From assembly GCA_963829505.1 (NCBI GenBank), contig CAWHIL010000002.1, positions 248,001 through 312,000 of the forward strand: a DNA stretch of 64,000 nucleotides, given 5' to 3'. A program made the position numbers and the translations under genes. Origin of the DNA: Roseiarcus sp963829505 (GTDB lineage Bacteria > Pseudomonadota > Alphaproteobacteria > Rhizobiales > Beijerinckiaceae). Shown one piece after another: positions 43,338 to 51,524 of this stretch (positions are counted from its first letter, which is position 1; each line of letters starts with the position of its first letter). The notes beneath the pieces are model-generated. The model had not been told where the DNA came from, ran no database searches, and was given only the letters and a program-made list of their open reading frames with translations.

Positions 43338-44255
43338 ATGTCCGTCGCCGATCTCATCGACTGCTCGCCCGAGGTCGCCGAGGCGCGCGCCGCGGGCAAG
43401 CCTCTGGTCGCGCTCGAATTGACCATCATCACCCACGGCATGCCCTACCCGCGCAACGTCGAGACCGCGCGCACGGTCGAGGAGGCTGTGCGGTCGTTCG
43501 GCGCCGTGCCGGCGACGATCGCGGTGATGAACGGACGGCTGAGAGTTGGCCTCGAGCGGAAGGAGATCGAGGCGCTGGCGGAACTCTCGGGCGGCGTCGT
43601 CAAGGCCTCGCGGCGGGATCTGGCGCCGGTCGCCGCCCGGCGCGGCTCGGCCGGAACGACGGTTGCGGCGACCATGTTCATCGCCGACCTCGCCGGCATC
43701 GGCGTCTTCGCGACCGGCGGCATCGGCGGCGTCCACCGCGGCGCTGAGGAGACCTTCGACATCTCGGCCGACCTTGTCGAACTGTCGCGCACCCGCGTCG
43801 CGGTCGTCTGCGCCGGCGCGAAATCGATCCTCGACATCGAGAAGACCCTCGAGTTCCTCGAGACCCAGGGCGTCGCCATCGTCGGCTATCGCTGCGACAC
43901 GTTTCCCGCCTTCTACGCCCGCTCCTCCGGCTTCAGGATCGAGCACCGCTGCGACGGGCTGCACGACCTTGCGCGGATGATCCGCCTGCAGCGCGAGATC
44001 GGTCCCGGCGGCCTCCTCATCGCCAATCCGGTGCCCGAGGAGCAGGCGCTCGAGGAGGCGATGATCGAGGAGCGCATCGCCGAGGCCGTCGAAGAAGCCA
44101 AGGCGCAAGGGGTGAGCCGCAAGGAGGCGACGCCGTTCCTCCTCAAGCGGGTCGTCGAACTGACCGATGGCCGCAGTCTCGAGGCCAATGTCGCGCTCAT
44201 CAAGAACAACGCGATCCTCGCCGCGCAGGCGGCGGTCGAGATGACGAAGGTGTAG
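43338..44255 (+). CDS. psuG: Pseudouridine-5'-phosphate glycosidase
   Basis: The 305-residue enzyme splits pseudouridine 5'-phosphate into uracil and ribose 5-phosphate. Conserved blocks are LVALELTIITHGMPYPRNVE, VPATIAVMNGRLRVGLERKE, VKASRRDLAPVAARRGSAGT, FATGGIGGVHRGAEETFDIS and VCAGAKSILDIEKTLEFLE with the active lysine. ATG 43338 is chosen since family members begin near SVADLIDCSPEVAEA. No psuK kinase is adjacent; a phosphohexomutase follows after 20 bases. Confidence 0.93.
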   Translation: MSVADLIDCSPEVAEARAAGKPLVALELTIITHGMPYPRNVETARTVEEAVRSFGAVPATIAVMNGRLRVGLERKEIEALAELSGGVVKASRRDLAPVAARRGSAGTTVAATMFIADLAGIGVFATGGIGGVHRGAEETFDISADLVELSRTRVAVVCAGAKSILDIEKTLEFLETQGVAIVGYRCDTFPAFYARSSGFRIEHRCDGLHDLARMIRLQREIGPGGLLIANPVPEEQALEEAMIEERIAEAVEEAKAQGVSRKEATPFLLKRVVELTDGRSLEANVALIKNNAILAAQAAVEMTKV

Positions 44256-44275
44256 GCCCGGGCGGCAGGCGCGCT

Positions 44276-45787
44276 ATGATCCCCCTCACCGTCCGCGAAC
44301 TCATGGCGGAAACCGGCGTCGCCTTCGGCACGAGCGGCGCGCGCGGACTCGTCACCGCGATGACCGACCGGCTGGCCTACGGCTGTGTCCAGGGTTTCCT
44401 GAGCTACCTCGCCGAGGTCGGGGAGTTTGCGCCCGGCGGCGCAGTTGCGCTCGCGGGCGACCTGCGTCCGAGCACGCCGCGCATTCTCCGCGCCGCGGCC
44501 GAGGCGATCCGCGACATGGGCGGCCTGCCGGTCTTCTGCGGCCATGTCCCGACGCCGGCGCTCGCCTATTATGCGTTCGAGCGCCGCATCCCCTCGCTGA
44601 TGGTCACCGGCAGCCACATTCCCGACGACCGCAACGGGATCAAGTTCCATCGTTCGGCGGGCGAAATCTCGAAGCCGGACGAGGCCGGCGTCACGGAGCA
44701 GGCGCTGGCGCTCGACGCCTCCCGCTTCACCGCCGACGGCGCGCTGATCGACGCCACGCCCCTGCCCGCCGTCCAGGACATCGGCAAGGCCTACCTCAGG
44801 CGCTATCTCGACGTCTTCGGCGACGAGGCGCTGGCTGGCCTTCGCATCGGCGTCTACCAGCATTCGGCGGTCGGTCGCGACCTCCTCCTCGGCATCCTTC
44901 GCGCGCTCGGCGCCGAGGCGGTTCCGCTCGGCCGCTCCGAGACGTTCGTCCCCGTCGACACGGAAGCGCTGCGCGCGGACGACGTCGAGGCCGCGCGCCT
45001 CTGGGCCAGCGAGCAGACGTTTGACGCCATCGTCTCGACCGACGGCGACTCGGACCGCCCGCTCCTCTCCGACGCCAGCGGCGCGTGGCTGCGCGGCGAC
45101 GTTCTCGGTCTCCTATCGGCCCGCGAGCTTGCCGCCGACTGCGTCATCACGCCCGTCAGCAGCACGACGGCGCTCGAACGAAGCGGCGCGTTCGCGCGCG
45201 TCATCCGCACCCGGATCGGCTCGCCCTATGTCATCGAGGCGATGGAGGCTGCGGCGCGCGAGCGCGGCGGCGTCGTCTGCGGCTTCGAGGCCAACGGCGG
45301 CTTCCTCCTCGGCAGTTCGATCGCGCGCGGCTCGCGAGTCCTCACGGCGCTTCCGACACGCGACGCGGTCCTGCCGATCGTCGCGGTCCTCGCCGCGGCA
45401 AGGACGCGCTCCATCGCCGAGCTTTGCGCCGACCTGCCGAAGCGTTCGACCGCGAGCGACCGTCTGGCGCCCGTCGCGGCCGCCGACAGCCGCGCGATGC
45501 TCGATCATCTCGCCTCCGGCGACGAGCCCGCGCGTAGCGCGCGGATCGAGGCCGAGTTCGGGGCTCATGCCGGACGCGTGACGCGGATCGACGAGACCGA
45601 TGGCCTGCGCGTGACCTTCGACGGCGGCGCGATCATCCATTTGCGGGCCTCGGGCAACGCGCCGGAATTGCGCTGCTACGCCGAGGCCGACGGCGAGGCG
45701 GACGCCCGACGTCTCGTCGACGCCGCGCTCGCGCATGTCCGCGACACGCTCATTCCGGCCGCTCGCGCGCGGCGGGAAGCTGACTGA
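44276..45787 (+). CDS. Phosphomannomutase/phosphoglucomutase family
   Basis: This alpha-D-phosphohexomutase of 503 residues has the active serine in LMVTGSHIPDDRNGIKFHR (phosphoserine loop). Metal-binding VSTDGDSDRPLLSDASGAWL, sugar-binding FEANGGFLLGSSIAR and phosphate-binding IHLRASGNAPELRCYAEADG follow in order. It interconverts hexose 1- and 6-phosphates for exopolysaccharide or LPS precursors; the exact sugar is not predicted. It follows psuG closely and the two may share a transcript. Confidence 0.9.
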   Translation: MIPLTVRELMAETGVAFGTSGARGLVTAMTDRLAYGCVQGFLSYLAEVGEFAPGGAVALAGDLRPSTPRILRAAAEAIRDMGGLPVFCGHVPTPALAYYAFERRIPSLMVTGSHIPDDRNGIKFHRSAGEISKPDEAGVTEQALALDASRFTADGALIDATPLPAVQDIGKAYLRRYLDVFGDEALAGLRIGVYQHSAVGRDLLLGILRALGAEAVPLGRSETFVPVDTEALRADDVEAARLWASEQTFDAIVSTDGDSDRPLLSDASGAWLRGDVLGLLSARELAADCVITPVSSTTALERSGAFARVIRTRIGSPYVIEAMEAAARERGGVVCGFEANGGFLLGSSIARGSRVLTALPTRDAVLPIVAVLAAARTRSIAELCADLPKRSTASDRLAPVAAADSRAMLDHLASGDEPARSARIEAEFGAHAGRVTRIDETDGLRVTFDGGAIIHLRASGNAPELRCYAEADGEADARRLVDAALAHVRDTLIPAARARREAD

Positions 45788-45792
45788 CGCGT

Positions 45793-45862
45793 CCCTTCTC
45801 CCCGTTCACGGGGAGAAGGTCACCCCATCCCTCTCTCCGCTGCGCAGGGACAGGGGAGCGCC
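45793..45862. repeat. GC-rich hairpin repeat, copy 4 (bidirectional terminator candidate)
   Basis: A perfect 11-bp stem CCTTCTCCCCG (45794-45804) / CGGGGAGAAGG (45809-45819) with loop TTCA lies just after the phosphohexomutase stop and before the end of hutU on the other strand, and is followed by CCATCCCTCTCTCCGCTG. Confidence 0.72.
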
Positions 45863-47533
45863 TTACGTAAGGCTCGGCAGATCGAGCCCCTTCGCCTTGG
45901 CGCAATCGATCGCGATGGCGTAGCCCGCGTCGGCGTGGCGCATGACGCCGGTCGCCGGGTCGTTCCACAGGGTTCGGGCGATCCGCCGCGCCGCCTCGGG
46001 CGTGCCGTCGCAGACGATGACGACGCCCGCGTGCTGCGAAAAGCCCATGCCGACGCCGCCGCCGTGGTGGATCGACACCCAGGTCGCGCCGGAGGCGCAG
46101 TTGAGCAACGCATTGAGGAGCGGCCAGTCCGAGACGGCGTCGGAGCCGTCCTGCATCGCCTCGGTCTCGCGGTTCGGCGACGCGACCGAGCCCGAATCGA
46201 GATGGTCGCGCCCGATCACGATCGGCGCCTTCACTTCGCCTTTCGCCACCATGTCGTTGAACGCGAGGCCGAGCCGGTCGCGGTCGCCGAGGCCCACCCA
46301 GCAGATGCGCGCCGGCAGCCCCTGGAATTTTATGCGCGCCCGCGCCATGTCCAGCCAGTTGTGCAGGTGGGGATCGTCGGGGATGAGCTCCTTCACCTTC
46401 GCGTCGGTCTTGAGAATGTCTTCCGGGTCGCCCGACAGCGCCACCCAGCGGAACGGTCCGACGCCGCGGCAGAAGAGCGGGCGGATATAGGCGGGCACGA
46501 AGCCCGGAAAGTCGAAGGCGTCGGCGACGCCTTCTTCCAGCGCGACCTGGCGGATGTTGTTGCCGTAGTCGACGGTCGGCACGCCGGCGTGGTGGAAGTC
46601 GAGCATCGCGCGCACATGGGTCGCGATCGAGGCGCGCGCCGCCCGCTCGACGCCCTTGGGATCAGAGACCCGGCGCTCCTCCCACTCGTTCAAGGTCCAG
46701 CCTCGCGGCAGATAGCCGTTGATGGGATCGTGCGCCGACGTCTGGTCGGTGACGACGTCGGGCCTCACGCCGCGACGCACGAGCTCGGGCAGCACGTCCG
46801 CCGCATTGCCGAGCAGGCCGACGGAGACGGGCTTTCCTTCCTTCACCGACCGCTCGACGATCGCCAGCGCCTCGTCGAGCGTTTGCGCCGCGACGTCGAG
46901 ATAGCCGGTGCGCAGGCGAAACTCGATGCTCGACGCCCGGCACTCGACCGCGAGCATCGAGGCGCCGGCCATCGTCGCCGACAGCGGCTGCGCGCCGCCC
47001 ATGCCGCCCAAACCCGCAGTCAGAATCCACCGACCCTTCAGCGAGCCGCCGAAATGGCGCCGGCCCATCTCCACGAAGGTCTCGTAAGTGCCCTGCACGA
47101 TGCCTTGCGAGCCGATGTAGATCCATGAGCCCGCGGTCATCTGGCCGTACATCATGAGGCCCCTGCGATCGAGCTCGTGGAAATGGTCCCAGGTCGCCCA
47201 GCGCGGCACGAGATTCGAGTTGGCGATGAGGACGCGGGGCGCGTCGGCATGCGTGCGGAAGACGCCGACGGGCTTGCCCGACTGCACGAGCAGCGTCTCG
47301 TCGCCTTCGAGCCGACGCAGCGTCTCGACGATCGTGTCGAAGGCGTTCCAGTCGCGCGCCGCCCGGCCGATGCCGCCGTAGACGACAAGCTCGCCCGGAC
47401 GCTCGGCGACGTCGGGATCGAGGTTGTTCATCAGCATCCGCAAAGGCGCTTCCGTCAGCCAGCTCCTGGCGCTGATTTTCGGCCCGCGCGGGCTGCGCAC
47501 GACGCGCATGTTGTCGAGGCGGGAATGAGTCAT
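45863..47533 (-). CDS. hutU: Urocanate hydratase
   Basis: HutU hydrates urocanate to imidazolonepropionate using tightly bound NAD. The 556-residue protein shows LVVYGGIGRAARDWNAFDTI, LVPRWATWDHFHELDRRGLM, MYGQMTAGSWIYIGSQGIVQ, the NAD-binding ILTAGLGGMGGAQPLSATMA, VRPDVVTDQTSAHDPINGYL and CRGVGPFRWVALSGDPEDIL with the conserved Cys. It is the last gene of the minus-strand hut operon, 142 bases after hutG with a repeat between them. Confidence 0.97.
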   Translation of the reverse strand: MTHSRLDNMRVVRSPRGPKISARSWLTEAPLRMLMNNLDPDVAERPGELVVYGGIGRAARDWNAFDTIVETLRRLEGDETLLVQSGKPVGVFRTHADAPRVLIANSNLVPRWATWDHFHELDRRGLMMYGQMTAGSWIYIGSQGIVQGTYETFVEMGRRHFGGSLKGRWILTAGLGGMGGAQPLSATMAGASMLAVECRASSIEFRLRTGYLDVAAQTLDEALAIVERSVKEGKPVSVGLLGNAADVLPELVRRGVRPDVVTDQTSAHDPINGYLPRGWTLNEWEERRVSDPKGVERAARASIATHVRAMLDFHHAGVPTVDYGNNIRQVALEEGVADAFDFPGFVPAYIRPLFCRGVGPFRWVALSGDPEDILKTDAKVKELIPDDPHLHNWLDMARARIKFQGLPARICWVGLGDRDRLGLAFNDMVAKGEVKAPIVIGRDHLDSGSVASPNRETEAMQDGSDAVSDWPLLNALLNCASGATWVSIHHGGGVGMGFSQHAGVVIVCDGTPEAARRIARTLWNDPATGVMRHADAGYAIAIDCAKAKGLDLPSLT

Positions 47534-47561
47534 GGGCGGATCCTTTTTCGTGGGCAGAAGG

Positions 47562-47661
47562 CCCTCATCCGTCGCCTTCGGCGACACCTTCTCCCCAAGG
47601 GAGAAGGGGCGTGCACCCCTCTCCCTTAGGGAGAGGGACGCCGAAGGCGGCAGGGTGAGGG
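47562..47661. repeat. GC-rich hairpin repeat, copy 5, inside the hut operon
   Basis: CCCTCATCCGTCGCCTTCGG, then CCTTCTCCCCAAGGGAGAAGG and CCCTCTCCCTTAGGGAGAGGG hairpins, ending GGCAGGGTGAGGG. It separates hutG from hutU on the same strand, so it may tune hutU expression or mRNA stability. Confidence 0.7.
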
Positions 47662-47675
47662 TTCGAAACGCATCT

Positions 47676-48491
47676 CTATGCCGCTCTCGTCCATTCGAGC
47701 AGCACGGCGAGAAGCGCGCGCAACGTCGCGCGGGTCGGCGCGGCGCGCTCTTCGTCGATCGGGCCCGGCCAGTTGTGAGGGCCCGGGTCGGCGGGATCGT
47801 CCATGTAGGCGCGGCAGGCGAGTTCGAGCTGCACCGCCTCGACGCCCGCGTCGGGGCGGCCGAAGTCGCGGGTGATCCAGCCGCCCTTGAAACGGCCGTC
47901 GACGACATGCGTCTCTCCGCTTGCGGCCAGAATCGCCGCAAGCCTTTCGCGCAAGCGCGACGAGCAGCTCGCTCCCGAATTCGTGCCGAGGTTGAAGACC
48001 GGCAATTCGCCCGCAAAAAGCCGCGGGATGCGCGAGCGGATCGAATGCGCGTCGTAGAGCGCAACGCGCTTATGGGATCGACGGAGACGCGCGATCTCCG
48101 CCCGGAGCGCCGCATGATAGGGCGCGTAGTATCGGGCGCGGCGCGCCTCGATCTCCGCGGCGTGCGGCGCCTCGCCGACGCGGTAGATCGGCTCGCCGTC
48201 GAAGGTCGTCGTCGGACAGAGCTCGGTCGTCGACTGACCCGGATAGAGCGAGAGGCCGTCCGGGTTGCGGTTCACGTCGATGACCGATCGCGAGATCGCG
48301 GTCGCGACCACGGTCGCGCCGAGCCTTCCCGCGAAGTCGTAGAGCGCTGGCAAATGCCAGTCGGCGTCGCGCCGCGCCGCCCAAGGGCTCACGAACCGCG
48401 TCTCGTACTCGGCCAGATCCGTTCCCGCATGGGGAATGCTGACGATGAGCGGCGCGTCGCGCCTTTCGATGGCGAGAAAGGCCAGCGTCAT
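47676..48491 (-). CDS. hutG: N-formylglutamate deformylase
   Basis: This 271-residue zinc hydrolase releases formate from N-formylglutamate, the last step of the pathway. PLIVSIPHAGTDLAEYETRF, ADWHLPALYDFAGRLGATVV, SVIDVNRNPDGLSLYPGQST and VALYDAHSIRSRIPRLFAGE contain the conserved metal-binding and substrate residues. ATG 48491 overlaps the hutH stop (ATGA). Confidence 0.93.
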   Translation of the reverse strand: MTLAFLAIERRDAPLIVSIPHAGTDLAEYETRFVSPWAARRDADWHLPALYDFAGRLGATVVATAISRSVIDVNRNPDGLSLYPGQSTTELCPTTTFDGEPIYRVGEAPHAAEIEARRARYYAPYHAALRAEIARLRRSHKRVALYDAHSIRSRIPRLFAGELPVFNLGTNSGASCSSRLRERLAAILAASGETHVVDGRFKGGWITRDFGRPDAGVEAVQLELACRAYMDDPADPGPHNWPGPIDEERAAPTRATLRALLAVLLEWTRAA

Positions 48492-50023
48492 GCGGCGCCG
48501 AGCCCCGGCCATGCGATTTCGCCCGCCGCGGCGGCAAGCGCGCCCGTCTCGACCAGCGCCGCGGCGGCGGCGATCAAGGGATGAAAGTATCGGTCGTCCT
48601 CGAGCCGCGGGGCTTCGCGCCTCAACCGCGCGCGGACGCCTTCGAGCGCCGCGCTCGATCGCAACGGCGCGTGGAACTCGATCGCCTGGGCGGCGGCGAG
48701 CGCCTCGATCGCCACGACATGGGCGGCGTTGCGGGCCATCGGCGCGAGCCGGCGGGCGCCATGCGCGGCCATGGACACGTGGTCCTCCTGGTTGGCCGAG
48801 GTCGGGATCGAATCGACGCTCGCCGGATAGGCGCGTTGCTTGTTCTCCGAAACGAGCGCGGCGGCCGTCACCTGCGGGATCATGAAGCCCGAGTTCAGCC
48901 CCGGGCGCGGCGTCAGAAACGCCGGCAGCCCCGAGAGCGCCGGATCGACCAGCATGGCGACGCGGCGCTCGGAGAGCGAGCCGATCTCGCAGATCGCGAG
49001 CGCAATCATGTCGGCTGCGAAGGCGACGGGCTCGGCGTGGAAATTGCCGCCCGAAAGCGCCGCGTCGTCCTCGGGGAAAATCAGCGGATTGTCGGAGACG
49101 GCGTTGGCCTCGTCGGCGAGCGTCGCCGCCGCCTGGCGCAGAATGTCGAGACAGGCGCCCATCACCTGCGGCTGGCAGCGCAGGCAATAGGGGTCCTGCA
49201 CGCGCGGGTCGCCCGTCCGGTGCGATTCGCGGATGGCGCTGCCCGCCATCAGCGCGGCGAGGGTCGCCGCCACCTCGCGGGGCCCATGATGGCGCCTCAG
49301 CGCCACGATGCGCGGATCGAACGGCTGATCGGAGCCGCGCGCTGCGTCCGTCGAGAGCGCGCCGGCGACGAGGGCGGCGTTGAAAACCGTCTCGACCTCG
49401 AAGAGGCCGGCAAGCGCGTTGGCGGTCGAGAACTGCGTGCCGTTCAGGAACGCGAGCCCCTCCTTGGGCCCGAGCGCGCAAGGGGCAAGCCCCGCCCGCT
49501 CGAGCGCCTGGGCCGCCGGCAGGACGTCGTCACGCAAGCGCGCATCGCCGACGCCGATCATCGCAGCCGTCATGTGCGCAAGCGGCGCGAGATCGCCCGA
49601 GGCGCCGACCGACCCCTGCGCCGGCACGACCGGCGTCACGCCGCGGTCGAGCATCGCCTCGAGGAAGGCCAGCGTCTCGGGGCGCACGCCCGACGCTCCC
49701 TGCGCCAGCGACGCGAGTTTCAGCGCCATCATGAGGCGGGTCGTGGATGCCGGCGACGGCTCGCCGACGCCGGCCGCATGCGACAGCACGAGGTTCCTTT
49801 GCAGCGTCGCGAGATCGGCGTCGGCGATGCGCACATGCGCGAGCTTGCCGAAACCGGTGTTGACCCCATAGACGGGCTCGCCGCGCCGAAGGATGCGCGT
49901 CACCGCCGCCGCGCCGGCCGCGACGCGGGGCGCGCAGGCCCAGTCGAGGGCGACGTCGTCCCCGCGATAGATGGCGCGCCAGTCGGCGAGCGAGGCTTCC
50001 CCCGCCACGAGTCGGACCGTCAT
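48488..50023 (-). CDS. hutH: Histidine ammonia-lyase
   Basis: The 511-residue lyase deaminates histidine to urocanate. The MIO prosthetic group forms from Ala-Ser-Gly in VPAQGSVGASGDLAPLAHMT. YGVNTGFGKLAHVRI, LNGTQFSTANALAG, VQDPYCLRCQPQVMGACLDI, DNPLIFPEDDAALSGGNFHA and TSANQEDHVSMAAHGARRL are all as expected. ATG 50023 overlaps the hutI stop and the TGA overlaps hutG, so the three are translationally coupled. Confidence 0.97.
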   Translation of the reverse strand: MTVRLVAGEASLADWRAIYRGDDVALDWACAPRVAAGAAAVTRILRRGEPVYGVNTGFGKLAHVRIADADLATLQRNLVLSHAAGVGEPSPASTTRLMMALKLASLAQGASGVRPETLAFLEAMLDRGVTPVVPAQGSVGASGDLAPLAHMTAAMIGVGDARLRDDVLPAAQALERAGLAPCALGPKEGLAFLNGTQFSTANALAGLFEVETVFNAALVAGALSTDAARGSDQPFDPRIVALRRHHGPREVAATLAALMAGSAIRESHRTGDPRVQDPYCLRCQPQVMGACLDILRQAAATLADEANAVSDNPLIFPEDDAALSGGNFHAEPVAFAADMIALAICEIGSLSERRVAMLVDPALSGLPAFLTPRPGLNSGFMIPQVTAAALVSENKQRAYPASVDSIPTSANQEDHVSMAAHGARRLAPMARNAAHVVAIEALAAAQAIEFHAPLRSSAALEGVRARLRREAPRLEDDRYFHPLIAAAAALVETGALAAAAGEIAWPGLGAA

Positions 50024-51234
50024 TGTCCCCTCCACACACGCGACTGCAACGGATTGAAGCCGAGGCGGTAGACGAGCTCGGCCGGGCGCTCGATGTTCCA
50101 GATCGCGAGATCGGCCCATTTGCCGGGCTCGAGCGAGCCGGTCTCGGCTGAAAGCCCGAGCGCGCGGGCGGCGTTTCGCGTCACGCCCGCAAGGCACTCG
50201 TCGACCGTCAGGCCGAAAAGGGTCGCGGCCATGTTCATGGCGAGCAGCAGCGATGTCATGGGCGACGTGCCGGGGTTGCTATCGGTCGCGACCGCCATCG
50301 GCACATGAGCGCGGCGGAAGAGATCGACCGGCGGCCGCTTCGTCTCGCGCAACGTGTAGAAGGCGCCGGGAAGCAGGACGGCGACCACGCCGGCGCGCGC
50401 CATCGCCGCGACATCCTCCTCGCTCGCGTATTCGAGATGATCGGCGGAAAGGGCCGCGAATTCGGCCGCGAGGCGCGCCCCGCCGGCGTTGGAAAGCTGC
50501 TCGGCGTGCAGTTTGACCGGCAGCCCGAGGCGCCGTGCGCCCGCGAACACCGCCCGCATTTCCTCGCGCGAGAAGGCGATCGTCTCGCAGAAGCCGTCGA
50601 CCGCGTCGACAAGCCCTTCGGCTGCGAGCGCCGGCAGCATGGCCTCGACCTCGGCGAGATAGCCGGCGCGATCTTTTGCGAATTCGGGCGGCAGCGCGTG
50701 CGCGCCGAGAAAGGTCGCGCGGACCGCGACCCGGCGTTGCTCAGCCAGACGCCGCGCGGCGCGCAGCATCTTGCGCTCGGTCGCTCGATCGAGGCCGTAG
50801 CCGGATTTGATCTCGATGGTCGTCACGCCCTCGGCGATGAGCGCATCCAGTCGCGGCAGCGCCTCGCGGACGAGATCGTCCTCGCTCGCATCCCGGGTCG
50901 CGCGCACGGTCGAGACGATGCCGCCCCCGGCGCGCGCGATCTCCTCGTAGGTCGCGCCGCGCAGGCGCGCCTCGAACTCGGCGGCGCGGTCGCCGGCGTA
51001 GACGAGATGGGTGTGGCAATCGACGAGGCCGGGCGTGATCCAGCGCCCCTCGCAATCGACGATGCGGGCCTTCGCCGGCGCCGGCGCCTCGCGCTCAGGT
51101 CCGGCGAAGACGATGCGCCCGCCGCGGGCGACGATCGCGCCGGGCTCGACGATTTCGAGGCCCGGAAGGCCGGCCGCGAAGGTCGCGAGCCGGGCGTCCC
51201 GCCAGACCGTCGCCTCCTCCCGCTCCGCCGTCAT
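50020..51234 (-). CDS. hutI: Imidazolonepropionase
   Basis: This 404-residue amidohydrolase opens the imidazolone ring to formiminoglutamate. The first metal motif is GLVDCHTHLVYAGDRAAEFE, followed by AGGGIVSTVRATR, EIKSGYGL, AVRATFLGAHALPPEF, VKLHAEQLSNAGGARLAAEF, SADHLEYASEEDVAAMA and AVATDSNPGTSPMTSLLLAM. It is the first gene of the minus-strand hut operon, with the HutC-type operator about 36 bases upstream of the ATG. Confidence 0.96.
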   Translation of the reverse strand: MTAEREEATVWRDARLATFAAGLPGLEIVEPGAIVARGGRIVFAGPEREAPAPAKARIVDCEGRWITPGLVDCHTHLVYAGDRAAEFEARLRGATYEEIARAGGGIVSTVRATRDASEDDLVREALPRLDALIAEGVTTIEIKSGYGLDRATERKMLRAARRLAEQRRVAVRATFLGAHALPPEFAKDRAGYLAEVEAMLPALAAEGLVDAVDGFCETIAFSREEMRAVFAGARRLGLPVKLHAEQLSNAGGARLAAEFAALSADHLEYASEEDVAAMARAGVVAVLLPGAFYTLRETKRPPVDLFRRAHVPMAVATDSNPGTSPMTSLLLAMNMAATLFGLTVDECLAGVTRNAARALGLSAETGSLEPGKWADLAIWNIERPAELVYRLGFNPLQSRVWRGQ

Positions 51235-51269
51235 GGGGCCGCCTCGCCGCTTGCGTGCGGCCGGTTTAA

Positions 51270-51279
51270 TGTATAGACA
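51270..51279. promoter_or_regulatory. Predicted HutC operator
   Basis: TGTATAGACA fits the HutC-subfamily GntR pattern GT-N-TA-N-AC. It lies in the divergent region between hutI (minus strand, ATG 36 bases away) and hutF (plus strand). Urocanate is the usual inducer of HutC. Since hutF is 245 bases away behind a repeat, a second site might be needed there; I find none. Confidence 0.55.
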
Positions 51280-51365
51280 TATTCGAGTCAAGCGAGAGAG
51301 GCGCAGGCGATGCGGAGCGATCGGGCGACGGGCTCGGGATGTAGCGATGCGCGGGGTTTCACCGA

Positions 51366-51483
51366 CCTCGTCCTGAGGAGCGGCGCCGAAGGCGGCGCGT
51401 CTCGAAGGACGTTGCATTGGATGCGCCGGAGCGACCTGGATCGTCCTTCGAGACGCCCGCTCCGCGGGCTCCTCAGGACGAGG
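51366..51483. repeat. Multi-hairpin repeat family A, copy 5
   Basis: CCTCGTCCTGAGGAG, a GCGCCGAAGGCGGCGC stem, CGTCTCGAAGGACG, a spacer, TCGTCCTTCGAGACG, CCCGCTCCGCGGG and CTCCTCAGGACGAGG. It occupies most of the intergenic space between the hutI promoter and hutF. Confidence 0.92.
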
Positions 51484-51524
51484 TCGCGCAAGGGCGGCCC
51501 TTGCCCATCCCACGAGAGCCGACC

